NCBI GenBank assembly: GCA_014058105.1
Contig: JACGCM010000715.1
Location: 2,914,001 to 2,978,000 of the forward strand
Length of the DNA: 64,000 nucleotides
Source: Kingdonia uniflora
Taxonomy: Eukaryota > Streptophyta > Magnoliopsida > Ranunculales > Circaeasteraceae
Direction: 5' to 3'
Numbering within the stretch: position 1 is the first letter of the stretch; every line of letters begins with the position of its first letter. Both the position numbers and the translations under genes were made by a program. A model generated the notes under the pieces. That model did not search any database. It was not told the DNA's origin and worked only from the letters and a program-made list of their open reading frames with translations. Of the stretch, positions 11,227 through 23,122 are shown one piece after another.

Positions 11227-12101
11227 AAGTGACGCTCTGTAAGGTGAAGAAATCGTACTTTGTTGCAGGTACACTCGGGCCGAAAATTGTTTCAATACGT
11301 ACTTCGCCAATGATCCCGGGTGGGACTTCCCAACGGTTTCACCAAGGTAACCAAACGCACCCTAAAAAGGTCGTCTTGTAGGTAATCTACTTTTCACCGT
11401 ACCCTCCTTGTCGCGGCCTATCATTGTTAAATTATTGTTTGATTGGTTAAGTGTTTAATTTTTGCAACAACGCTAGGGTGAACCAAAATGGGATTTCATC
11501 ACCTGTGGGTGCCCACGTATTAGGACCCTGAGAGTTCATCACCCGAGTTTTAATCTTTTCAGAATTGACTGTCCCGACCCTTTTAATAGATTTTCAAGTA
11601 AGAAGCCATAAAAGACATAGTTAATCAAAAGGCTTCACTCGAACCAGAAGCAACACGCTCAATAGGAAAACCTAATAAGTGGCTACGTTTGTTGGAGGAC
11701 GTACATTCTCTGGCATAGCTAGTATGGATAGGTGACTCTAAGCGTTCGCCCCGCTTTCCAGCACAGGTGTTTTTAGGTGACTAGAACTGCACGCGAGTTA
11801 TCGCCAAAGCGAGTATAAGCAACTCAAGTGTAAACCGATCCATTGTCAGGAGTAGGAGCATTGAACCTTTAGACCAGATTCATAACTTGACTTAAAAAGA
11901 GACCAGTAAAACGGTTATGAGTACTTGCATCATTCTTAGGTCTTTTAGTGTGTTTGCATCTATTGATTGAGTTGTATGTTTAATTGGGGTAATACCCAAA
12001 CTCGGATTAAGAACGCTGCTAAAATCAATATGAGCAGAGCTGATGGGAACGGTCCTAAACTTGTTGCTGCTATTACATAAAGAATCACTCTCCACAATTG
12101 A
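11227..12101 (+). other. Untranslated leader of the Athila-like element
   Basis: This stretch lies between the inverted-repeat element and gag. No gene is visible. Long leaders before gag are usual in Athila elements; the primer-binding site was not identified and may have been lost with the LTR end. Confidence 0.5.
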
Positions 12102-13610
12102 ATGAATTCTACAGTGGTTAGTAAACCTTCATGTATTATGATTCCCAGAAATGTAGGAAATTATAAGTTAAAACTGGTATTCTTGTCTATGCTCCCCAAA
12201 TTCCATGGTAGTCCCACTAAAAATCTGTATAACAATCTTAGGGACTTAACGGATCATATGCTTATATTAAACTTTGAATGTATTACAGAGGATTCTCTAA
12301 AATTATGTATGTTCCCTTTTTCTTTTATGGGAAATGCATGCGATTGGTTGTATACTCTTAATGAGAACTCTATAAACACATTTGGACAACTCGTTAAGGA
12401 GTTTTTGAAGAAGTATTTCCCTAACCCATAACTGCTAAGATACGACAGAGTATCTATAGCTTCACGCAAAACCGAGGAGAGTCATTATATGACTACCTAC
12501 AATGGTTTAGGGATTTAAAGCAAGGATGCTCACATCACGGGATTCAACTGATTGATATAGTTTAAACTCTCTATGAAGGTCTAGGCTATAATACTAGAGC
12601 TCGTGTTTAGTCTATGTGTGTGGATACATTCAATGAGAAAATTGACACCGAAGCTTAGACATTTTTTAATGATGTAGTGGATAAGACCTACCAATGGCAA
12701 ACGATGAGAGAGGAAAGACATTGTCATATTATAAATATGTACTAAGTGGACTCTAATTCAGAGTCTGCCACTCTTAAAACCATTCTTGATAAAATTGAGA
12801 ACTTAGAGACCGACAAAAGGGAAAAACACCCTACCACTTCTTCTGTTCACCATGTGGCAATGCCACTTTGTGTAGTTTATGAGAGTTCAGACCATCTGGT
12901 CCAAGATTGCCCTGATGTGCTTAGTTTAAGAGAGGGTAGAAAAGACCAGGCCAATGTTATATATCAACGTCTCAATAGCCAACCTTTCAATGGTTGATGG
13001 AATAATAATTCTAACAACTCCAATTCTCGAGGAAGTAGAAATTACCACCAAAGAGGTTCTTCTGGTAGCGTCCCTTATCAACCGCACAACCAAGTGAACC
13101 ATCACCAGTCTAGTTCCTCGGGATAATTTTTTTTGTCATACCAAGCTCCCCTTAATGTGCCTTATGTTCCTCCACGTAATAGGAATCTGCCTACTCTAAC
13201 CACGTCCTTAGAAGATACTTTTAAGGCATCTATGCAAGTAACCCAGTCATTTATTGCCAAAATTGAGGGTGAAATTAGTCAAATGGAAATAGAGATAAGC
13301 ATGAGAGACAAATGAACGTTTCCCAGTCAAGCTCAAGCTAATCCTAAAGGGAATACTAAACATCCTAGATCTTCCAATCGTGATGGAGTCAATGCCATCA
13401 TTTATCTTAGGAGTGGTAAGAAAGTTAATAATCTGGTAAACATGCCTAAGAAACCTGAGGAGGAAATTCAAACTAAACCCATAGAAGAACCTGTGAGTGA
13501 GGAAGAAACTGCGATAACACATGTTCAGCCAATGGTTCCTTTCCCCCAGCAGTTATCCTTGGCAAAGAAGGGCAACGTCTATCAGGAGATACTAGGGATT
13601 TTTTAAGCAT
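12102..13610 (+). pseudogene. Athila-type gag, broken
   Basis: The gag capsid domain is seen at 12,102-12,431, with FHGSPTKNLYNNLRDL, CDWLYTLNENSINTFGQL and KKYFP. It continues in another frame with QNRGESLYDYLQWFRDL and GLGYNTRARV. In-frame stops occur (for example after LIDIV and after GYNTRARV). The zinc-knuckle region near 12,865 reads CVVYESSDHLVQDC, where the second Cys is replaced by Tyr. A proline-rich and SGKKVNN-type C-terminal part follows at 13,130-13,600. The gene is decayed and would have encoded the particle protein. Confidence 0.8.
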
Positions 13611-13780
13611 TGCGTGATTAACATTCTAAACCTTACGGCCATAAAACACATTCCTCAATACGCCGAATTCCTCAATGATATTTACACTTTAAAGCGGCAC
13701 ATACATGTCCCGAAAAAGGCTTTTCATGTTCGCGATAGTGATATGTCTATTCTTTAAGATGTACATGTTAGTCTGTCCTT

Positions 13781-14532
13781 TTGCGTAAATCCCCTCCCAA
13801 GTACAATGATCCGGGATGCCCTACAATTTCATGTACGATTGGGACCTGTAAGATAGGAAGAGCTCTACTTGATTTAAGTGCCGTTGTGAACCTCATTCCT
13901 TGCTCTATCTATGAGCAATTGGATATCGGATTACTTAAACCCACAAATTGGACCCTGCAGCTTGCGGACCGATCTATTAGGATTTCTAAAAGAGTGGTTG
14001 AAGATGTGTTAATCCAGATTGAACAGTTTGTTTATCTAATAGACTTTGTTGTGTTAGATACTGAGCCAATGGTAAACCATGAGGACAAGATCCATGTGAT
14101 TTTTGGTCGCCCCTTTTTGGCAACAGCTAATACAGTAACCAACTGCCACAATGGAATTATGAAGTTGACCTTCGGGAACATGACAATAAAATTAAATATC
14201 TTTAATGCATCGCATTCCCCTTCTAATTCTGAATTACTCGAGTGTAATATGATCCAGAGTCTTGTGAGTAACAATTTTGAGAGGTCAAGTACCTCAGATC
14301 CTTTATGGGTATTCTTGACCCACTTTGGTGGAGATTGCGAGGACAATTCGAACATCCATGAGGTAAAATCCTTATTGAATTCGGCTTTAGAGATTTCAGA
14401 GTTTGAAGGTGGGCATGAAATCTTAAATATTAAGAAACCCATTCTGGAGGCTCAAGTAACCTCCCCAAAGATCGAGCTTAAACCTGTTCCCTCTAACCTT
14501 AAGTATGTTTTTCTAGGTCCAGACAAAACTAT
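13781..14532 (+). pseudogene. Athila-type protease region, interrupted by CACTA insertion
   Basis: An open frame codes for the retropepsin region. The site that is usually ALxDLGASVNLxP reads ALLDLSAVVNLIP, so the Gly and Ser of the active-site loop are changed and activity is unlikely. A later motif HVIFGRPFLATANT matches the family. The frame ends in the linker before RT, at GPDKT, where the CACTA transposon starts. Apparent coding beyond 14,532 is read-through into the transposon. Confidence 0.8.
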
Positions 14533-14544
14533 CGCTACACCAAT

Positions 14545-14975
14545 TTTACTAAATTACCACGGTTTTTATCTGTGGTAATAATTGTTTTGCTACGGATGAA
14601 GTCTGTAGTGGAGGTCTGTAGTAAAAGGTGCATGACAATATTTTTGTCTTGGAGTTTATTTGTGGTTATCTAATTTATATTGATACAGAGTAAATCTGTA
14701 GCAATTTTTTTGCCACAGAGTTTTTCCTGTGGTTATCTAATTTATATTGATATAGAGTAAATCTGTGTCAATTTTTTTACCACGGATATAATTAGTGATA
14801 TAATATCATATGTACTATTGCTTTTGTCCGTAGTTAATATTATTGTCATGGAGTTTCTCTGTCATTATTCCATTTTGAATGATACAGAGTATATCCGTGG
14901 CAAATTTTTTACCACGGATAGTATCAGTAGTATAATTAGGATATTTACCACCGCTTTAGTCCGTGGTAATTTAAT
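14545..14975. repeat. CACTA subterminal repeats, left end
   Basis: Variants of ACCACGGAT and TCCGTGGTA occur in both orientations many times (for example near 14,560, 14,790, 14,900, 14,920 and 14,965). Dense subterminal motifs of this kind are the transposase-binding sites of CACTA elements. Confidence 0.8.
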
Positions 14976-16598
14976 TTAATTTTTAAAAAAAAATCAAAAA
15001 AATAGCCAAAACCTACATAATTCAGAAAGACAAATTGCACCTGTTGTATACATCATATAACATATATAAACAAAATCACACAATTCAATAACTTGTTTCA
15101 TTTATAAATATTGGCCCAAAAAATCCAGGTACACTAGTTACAAGCTATATGCATGTTCCCTATAATAAATCCAAAAAAACCATAACAAAAAAAGGAAGGG
15201 CAGTGGCTTTAAAATTAAAGGATTAATATAGCAGTGTTTAAATCATAACCTCAAAAGTAGTAACAGATCCAAGAATATGGAGCACCATCAATCCATTATA
15301 AAAGCCTTCAAAAAGATGGGAAGCACCTTACAAAAAAATTAACATAACAAATAAATTATAAAGGTCAAACCCTTTGAACTTTTAGTTGTTAAATGGATAA
15401 CAAGAGGAATTTCAAAAATTTTATAAGAGTTTATAAGAACATTTACCTAATAGGCAAAACGCAGAAGAATCCTCGGGTACTTGATCTTTGTGCCAATTAA
15501 ACGTTCGTTAAAGAAAACCCCACGTTAAAGACACAACAATACTTTCAAAGGGCAGCATGAGTAACAACATCCATAACCCAAGAATCATAAAAGAACTTAA
15601 GAGTTAGCTGTAAGCAAAGAAACATAATAAACATAAACAGCTGCAGATGGAAACTACCAGAAGCTAAATAAGTAAAAGTGTGTTGTAATATATCATCTAT
15701 CAACAATCCAGAACCATCAGGAATTGGAATAATCTACAGAAACAGATTAAAAACATAAGATTCTCACATGTGTAGAGAGAAACCAACTTGACGTGGGATA
15801 CTTAATGCCAAATTTGTAACAACAACCACTAAAAATAACGTATGTGTTTAATATATATGGTCTCTTTCAAGGTATTCTACGAAATATTCCCAGCACTTTC
15901 TTACATCTCCTTTAGATATACAATTAATTGCTTATATAGCACCATAGCTAAGACAGCCTAGACGATATATAAATTCTCCTTATTAAAAGTATTTCACCTT
16001 GATACATTTTATGTACAAACCCCTTTATTTTACATATAAAGAATATCAAGTAGATAAGTCACGTTTGCGCACAAAAAAATACTTGCATCATCTAATCCAA
16101 TCTGATTCTTTTACGATACACAATCCAATCAGTCATGGGTGGCATAAGACTTTAATTAACTTGGGATATGAGGGGAAATTATATAGCATCGATACAACTC
16201 TCACAATAACCCACTCTTGTAAACCTCAAAACTTGCTAGTTACAATGGTTATTTCATAGAATACCCATAGGGCACAAAAATCCTTATGCATATTAAAACA
16301 ACCTAGCTACTACTATCTGGAAGGCTTTATCATATCATTTTTCTATTTAGACACTTAAGAATTTAAGCTTCCAACCCACTAGTTGATGAAAACTATAACC
16401 TCGTTCACCACATTAAGGCAATATGTCGCCTTTTAAAAGCTAATTATATCCTTCACAGCCTTTCCCAATTAAATATTCCTCCAATACAATAAGAGAAAAT
16501 ATGTTTGGTGGTAAAAGTTATGTGCTCATATCATAATAAAAACAACTCAAATACGGTTGTTGGGCCATAAATGAAGAACAAAGTAGCAATACCATTAC
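14976..16598. other. CACTA interior, AT-rich, nothing recognised
   Basis: No exon of a known family was seen. An 86-codon plus-strand frame at 15,999-16,259 has no recognisable motif. The sequence may be intron or downstream flank of the captured kinase gene. Confidence 0.45.
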
Positions 16599-16694
16599 CT
16601 CAAAGACCTGACTGATACTGAAGTCTCCAATCTTTACCGTCCCAGTACTTGTAACCAAGAAATTATCAGGTTTAATATCCCCGTGCACTATGTT
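16599..16694 (-). pseudogene. Captured exon of a GRIK/SnAK-type protein kinase
   Basis: The minus strand gives a 32-codon exon bordered by AG at its start (CACAG) and GT at its end (GTAATGG). It encodes IVHGDIKPDNFLVTSTG, then VKIGDFSISQVFE. This is the catalytic loop with HGD and the metal-binding DFS instead of DFG. Both variants are known from the GRIK/SnAK kinases, which activate SnRK1 and were found as geminivirus Rep-interacting kinases. Only this exon is clear; neighbouring kinase exons were not found, so it is a fragment. It lies within the CACTA element and shares orientation with the other captured pieces. Confidence 0.8.
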
Positions 16695-17785
16695 CTGTGA
16701 TTATCAGGAGAAAGTATTAAAACTTTACATAAACAAATTCAAATACGATGAAAAAACAAAATGTTTCTCATCGTCTATGAATAACCATATTGCATAAACC
16801 ACAATTGCTTAATCATAAAAGGACTTTCCAGGCAAAGGACTTGTGAGCCCTAGTAGAAAATACTCAAACCAAATATTATGCGAAGATTGCATGATTTTGT
16901 ACCTCCAATCTATTTTTACCTTTTAGGCATGTTAAACAGGGTCCATTGAACATAAATACGAATCACTTATATTACCACATGAATAACTATTGCTCATACC
17001 TTTAATAAGGCAAATGTTTGTGCCAAGGATCTTTCTAGTTTTGTTATTGATCTAGGAGAGATCTTAGTCACCCCTAGCACTATTCCTGCCCAACTTGATC
17101 TATTTGTAAAGGATGGTGCAAGGGGTAAGATCTTCAAATATGTTTAGAAATTAATATCTGGTCATGGGGTCCTTGCTTACCCTGGCTCACATCTAAAAAA
17201 ATAAACAGTTAATAATTTTGTTGGTTTTCCCCCAAAGTAGTTACAGATAGGGAGATTTCTCGGGGAAAAGAAAGAAACGAATGGGTTTTAGGGAAGACAT
17301 GCGCATGAGATATGGCGTTTATAATATTTTTTCTTCCCCTAGAATATTTTATATAAAGTATCTGAAGAGAAGAGTATTTAATAGTAAAACCAACCTACAC
17401 ACTCCCTATACACACCCTAATTAATAGCGACAAGACAGGCACTTGACACTCGTTAAACAACGCAAGAGCGAATTGGCAATAGCTAAGTCCTTACAGTGCA
17501 AGATATTTCCCATCCAGGCTGATTAATATTACTGAAGCGCGCTTTTTAAGTAGTCTCTTATGTCTAATTTTATTCTAAGTACTAATATCCCATACTTAGA
17601 GCTGGCAAAATGACCCGCGACCCGCCAATCCGACCTGACCCAACCCGGTTTTTAGGAGGTTTGGGTTTAGCCTTAATGGGTCGCAGGCCATTTGACCCTA
17701 ACCCGCCTAACCCATTTAATAAATGGGTCGGTTAGGGTTTACCTTAAGTAACTCGGGTTGACCCGTGACCCGTTTAGGTTTAGGT

Positions 17786-19045
17786 ATACTTGCAAATATA
17801 TAGTATAGCAATACCTTTTTGGTAAATGGTAACACAACCAAACCCTTAACCCTTTTGATCATCTCACACTTTCACTCTCAATTCTCAAAGAAGTCGCAGC
17901 TTCTCCTCCTCAACAACAACCACAGCCTCTCCCCAAAAATCAACTCAACAACGCAAATCAAATAATCAATCCTCAAAAATTGAAATTAATTCTCCTCCTC
18001 AACAACACAGATCAAGAACAACACAGATCAAGAACCCTCTTTTTCTTCATCAAGACATCAACTCAACAACAACACAAATCAAATACTCGAGTTTGTAATG
18101 TTTGTTGATTAGTTGGTGTTTTCTCAAATCAAATTCAGAAAAGAAGAGTATTATTGTTGTGCTAAATTACGGATTAGTTGGTGTTATCACATGTCTAAAT
18201 TAATTCATCTTGTTTATGTGTTGTTAATTGCTATCATGTTGGCTGTTTGTTCCTTACTATCATGTTGGCTGCTAATTGTTGTTAATTTCTTCACTTGTAA
18301 ATGTCCTGATATTAATAATGTGTTGTTAGTTTCCGTGTTAATATCATATTGGTTGTTAATTGCTATTTATTGATTTTGCTCTTTGCTGATTTTGTTACGG
18401 TAAAGTTGTAATCTAATTGTTGTTTGTTGATTTTGTTAGCTGAAGTGATAGCCTGATATTTGCTGATAAAGTTGTAATCTAATTGCTATTTTCTGATAGC
18501 CTAATAGCCTGATATCATATCTTCATTATCATGTGTTATAAATTAGGTGATGTGCTATAAATTAATAGCCATCATGTGTTATTTTTTCCAGACATCATTT
18601 TCTATGGTAGGTCTTAAAAATCATATTTTCTTTTTATATACTTGAAAGTTTATGTAGTTATCTTCTATTTGCTTGGTTCATGTGCAAAATTTATGTGGTT
18701 TTTATCCTCAACACTTTGCTTGGTCTTAAAAATCATATTTTCTTTTAAAAAATCAACTTGATTGGTTCATGTGCTTGATCTGGTTTTCCAGACTTCATTT
18801 TCTAAAATAGTTATCATGTGCTTAATCTATTTTTTTGTAATAGCCATCATGTATTCATGTTTAGTAATTAGTAGATAGTTTTTGCTGTCAACCCCACATT
18901 ACTCTTTAATTGACTAAACCATCATTTGTTTAATCTATTTTATGTTTGGTAAATAGTTTCATGTTTTCTAATGGCTTTTGTTATCTTGTCCATGTTTTGG
19001 TAGTATCATATCCTAATGTATTTTAATCTTAATTGACTTTCATAG
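17786..19045 (+). other. hAT 5' non-coding region
   Basis: An AT-rich stretch lies between the CGGGTC-rich end and the transposase start. It begins with CAACAACAA-type simple sequence near 17,905-18,080, which could be leader sequence. Repeated TGTTGTTAATTGCTAT-like blocks at 18,220-18,370 look like local duplications. No further gene was seen. Confidence 0.5.
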
Positions 19046-21405
19046 ATGAAGAATGTAGAAAATACTGTTGAGGATGTTGAGAGTAATTCGCTTAATGAAG
19101 TACTTGGCTTTGGAGGTGATAATGATACCCAAGATTCGCTTCTTGTTGGAAAAGGAAGTGTTGCTTCAAAGCCTTCTAGTAAAGGTAAGCAAAAAAGGCA
19201 AAATACTTCTCATGTTTGGAACTTATTTACTGAGCTACCTGTAGGGGATGATGGTATCATAAGGTGTAAATGCAATTATTGCTCACACACATACTTGAAA
19301 AGTGGGACGGGTAACATGAAACGACATATAAAAGCTTGCACCGCAAGAACTAGTCGTGATGTGGGACAAATGGTATTGTCCTAATCCGAGTCTAATATGT
19401 CATTGATGCCATCTAAGTTTGATCCCAAATTTTTTCGTGAATTAGTAAATGTTGCCATCATTAGGCACTCTCTCCTTTTTAGTTTTGTTGAATACGAGGG
19501 AATAAGAGATGCATTTAACTATGTAGCATATGCAAACCGCGATATCAAACTAGTTTTACGAAATACTTCAAAAGCTGACATTCTTAAAATATATAAAAGA
19601 GAGAAGGGGTTGATTCACAAGATATTGCATGAAGTTCCTAGAAAAATAAGCTTAACCTCAGACTTGTAGAGCTCAGTCACAAGAGATGGTTATATCTCTT
19701 TGACAACCCATTTTGTTAATAAAGAGTGGAAGTTGGAGAAGAAAGTGCTCAATTATTCTTATATGCCTTCTCCACACAACGGGGTTTCAATTTGCGAGAA
19801 GATTTATACTCTTTTGTCTGAGTGGGGGATTGAAAAAAAGTTATTTTCAATTACATTGGATAATACATCCTCAAATGATTCCTTCGTTGGGCTACTTAAG
19901 ACCCTATTGAATTTGAGGAGTGCTCTTTTTTTTAATGGGGATTTCTTTTATGTTAGATGTTGTGCTCATATTATAAACTTGATAGTACAAAAAGGTTTGA
20001 AGGAGATGAATAAATCTGTAGAAAAGATAAGGGAGAGTGTGAGGTACTTTAGTGGTTCTCAAGGAAGGAAGCATTCATTTAAAGAATGTGTGAGGAATCT
20101 AGCTCTTCCAACTAGTAAGGGGTTGAGGCAAAACGTTCCAGCTAGATGGAATTTGACTTTTCTTATGCTTGACAGTGTATTACACTATCGTCGAGCATTT
20201 AGCCATCACCAAATGCTTGATTCAAACTACAAGAGTTGCCCCTTATATGAAGAATGGGTTAAGGTAGAAAAAATTTGTGAGTTTTTGAGTGTTTTCTATG
20301 AAGTAACTTGTGTGTTTTCTGGGACAAAGTATAGTACCTCCAACTTGCACTTTCTACAAGTCTTTATGGTGCAATATGCTTTATCTAAAGCAATTGAGGG
20401 ATCAGATACTTATCTAAAGAAAATGGCTTCACAAATGAAGGTGAAATTTGATAAGTATTGGTCAAAGCACAACCTCATATTTGTTTTTGCCATGGTCTTG
20501 GATCCTCGCTACAAACTCTAATTTGTAGAGTATTCCTACAGGCAAATCTATGGAGTTGATTCTTTTGAGATGGCACTAGTTCGGGATAAATTGTTTGCTC
20601 TTTTCGAGACCTATTACTCAACATATGCAAATGTGGGAGGTTTTAGTTCAGGAGGAGCAAGTTCTCGAGTTTGTAACTCAAGTTCTAAGAGAGGAATGGA
20701 TGCTTCGAAGGTATATTAGTTTTTAAAGATTTGTTTTCTTATTTGTTAAGCTTAATTATAGTTTTTACTATCTTATTGATTAATGATTATTAGGCATTTG
20801 ATACTTTTGATGATGAGGAGATGGATACATTTTCTTGAAAATCTCAATTGCAATTGTATTTGGAGGATCCCAAATTAAAAGGAATTCTTGATTTAGGCAT
20901 TCTCGAATTTTGGAAGGAGAACCAACTTCGATATCCAGAGCTCTCCTTAATAGCTCGTGATATTATTTCAATTCCCATATCTACGGTTGCCTCGGAGTTG
21001 ACATTTTCTATTGGTGGTAGAGTTCTTGATCCTTTCCGTAGTACCCTAAAACCGGATAATGTCGAGGCTTTGATTTGTACTCGAGATTGGTTATATTCAA
21101 AAGGTAATATATTTTTGGATAATTAATTTGATTCATTTGTATATAAATAATTTATAAGTGTTTTTTTGATATCTTAGGTGATTTATCTTTCATGGAGGAT
21201 TCGGCACTTGAAGATTTAGCCGAGGATATGGTATTGTTAAGCATTGACGGTAAGTAATCTACTATTATAATTGATAAGCTAATTAAGTTGTTTTTGTCAA
21301 GTTTATTTATTGTGGTGTTTTACAAGATTATGCACTTAAGTTATGTTCTTTATTTTACTTGCACAGGTCAAGAGGAGAGCATTGCAAGTGGTAGTAAAGC
21401 TCCAT
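19046..21405 (+). pseudogene. hAT transposase (BED zinc finger, RICESLEEPER-like) with four stops
   Basis: The protein starts with an acidic and Ser/Lys-rich leader, then a BED finger (CKCNYC..GTGNMKRHIKAC) at residues about 78-100. The RNase H-like core follows, with TLDNTSSND and RCCAHIINLIVQKGL, and a C-terminal dimerisation region near 20,848-21,120 (PISTVASELTFSIGGRVLDPFRS). Small downstream exons at about 21,180-21,250 and 21,367-21,405 fit family gene structure. In-frame stops lie at 19,382, 19,667, 20,519 and 20,836. Otherwise the frame is nearly continuous, so decay is recent and by point changes. A functional transposase would cut and paste hAT ends; this copy cannot make one. Confidence 0.87.
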
Positions 21406-22216
21406 AATCTATGTGATAGCCCTATAGGTCAGACTTCCATTTTACCTTCTGGATTGCCTGGCCTAACTTCTGAACTGCTGTGAACTGTTGTGTTGTGATA
21501 TTGTCGAACTGCTATTTTACTTTCTACCTTTCTGGACTGCCTAGCCTAACTGCTCACTGCTGAACTATTGTAAACTGTTGTGATGTTGTCGAACTGCTAC
21601 TGTTATGATGTTATTGTCTGCTGAACTGAACTGCCTAGCCTTTCTGGACTGCCTAGCCTAACTTTCTGAACTATTTGAAGTTTGAACTATTGTGATGTTA
21701 TTGTCTGTTGAACACTTGAACTGTTTTGAATTGTATTTAAAACACTCTTTGAACTGCTTTGAACTGCCTAGCCTAATAGATAGTTTCAGTTTAGTATTTT
21801 ACATTCTGAATCTAAACTGTTTTATTGTTGTTATCTGTTAGGTTTTGAAGTATCAATGTTATCTCATCTGTATCTGTGATTCTGCATTGCTGTAAGTGTA
21901 ACTGATGAACTGAATACTCTATGAAGTATGATTGTATGAACTGTTAATGTTATCTATTGAACTTAATATTGTTGTTATCTGTAATGTATTGCTATATTGT
22001 TGTTATTTGAACTGAAGTGAATACTGTTATGTTGTATACTTCAAGTTGTGTTATGTTATACTTATCTAAAGAGTATACTCTACAAATTCTCTATCTTGAA
22101 CTGAAGCAAAGACTGCAATGACTGAATACAGGTTCTTTGAGCTGAATACATATCTAAAGAGTATTTTGTTATGTTGTATACTTGTATTGTTGTTATGATA
22201 ATCTGAACTAAATACA
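21406..22216 (+). other. hAT 3' non-coding region with degenerate GAACTG repeats
   Basis: The stretch has many copies of CTGAACTG, TGTTGTTAT and CTGCCTAGCCT motifs, suggesting local tandem decay. No gene is visible. Confidence 0.5.
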
Positions 22217-23122
22217 GGTCGACCCAAACCCGACCCCCCAAACTCGACCCAAACCCGACCTGTTTAGTTAAACAGGTCGGGTCGGGTTGACCCGTTTAAA
22301 TTAGGGTCGGGTTTGGCTTTGAATATCTGACCCGTTTAGTTAAACAGGCTAAGTTTGGGTTTGCCTATTTGACTCTCGAACCCGTTATGACCCGACCCAT
22401 GTAACCCAAACCTGACCCGCTTGCCAGCTGCAGTCACTGCTTTATCACCTGTGATTAAAATTCAACATATGTCAGTAAAGCAAAACAGGAAGTATATAAA
22501 TGAAGTGAAAACTGATTTTTACTCATCAAAATAAAACCTTTTTGAACGGTAGAAAATAGGAACAACTTGCTACCATCTTTGGAAAATCGACAGCATTCGA
22601 TCTTTTCATCCTAAAATTAATTCCCACAAATATAATTATTCATTGTTCACTTGAACCCCCAAAAATTTGTAGAAGATGAGAAATTTTACTGAGTTTCTAG
22701 TCAATGAAGTCAATGGAACACCTTCATTTATATTCCATATTCGTGCAGAACCATCAGTAGATGTTGAAGCTAAGAACTCTGAATCTAGACTAAAGTACAT
22801 AAATACATATTTTTAGGAAAAAACTACCAGTACAAACATTAAAGAAATGTGTGCATGTTCAAGAAAGCTAATGACTTTAATAAGCTGCCTTGATTTAAAT
22901 GAGTATAGTATTTTTCTTGTATGTACAATTGTCGCATACATAATAACTATACATGTACACATAAATTGCAAATGATACAAAATGAGTATTTGAATAAATA
23001 AAAACTTCCAAATAGTATATAGTTCCATACCTTATATCTAAATCTCAAAAGGATTTATGAGCTCTTGAGTCATCGAGAAGGATGCGTAAGCTTGGCCATT
23101 CCAAAATTCTAAGACGACCATC

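Larger units (their letters stand above)
17597..22432 (+). mobile_element. hAT-family (Ac-like) transposon nested in the CACTA element
   Basis: Short terminal inverted repeats read TAGAGCTGGCAA at 17,597-17,608 and TTGCCAGCTGCA at 22,421-22,432. Both subterminal regions carry many GACCCG/CGGGTC repeats (17,612-17,785 and 22,217-22,425). Between them lies a BED-finger hAT transposase gene. The element interrupts one exon of the captured SEC12-like fragment. The usual 8-bp target duplication is not visible. Confidence 0.87.
17495..23122 (-). pseudogene. Captured SEC12-like gene fragment, split by a hAT transposon
   Basis: Minus-strand exons with splice borders are seen at 23,031-23,122, 22,690-22,789, 22,538-22,620, 22,431-22,448 and 17,495-17,597. 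They encode LRILEWPSLRILLDD, SLDSEFLASTSTDGSARIW, DEKIECCRFSKDGSK, GDKAVTA and RLLKKRASVILISLDGKYLA. This matches the WD40 part of plant SEC12-like / PHF1-type proteins. SEC12 is the ER-bound exchange factor for SAR1 in COPII budding, and PHF1 helps phosphate transporters leave the ER. Stops are present (TGA after HKSF and TAG after DIST). The last two pieces belong to one exon and are separated by the hAT insertion. The C-terminal transmembrane part is absent. Confidence 0.85.

Noticed and set aside
14533..14578. Apparent C-terminal extension of the Athila protease frame
   Set aside because: It is read-through into the CACTA terminal repeat.
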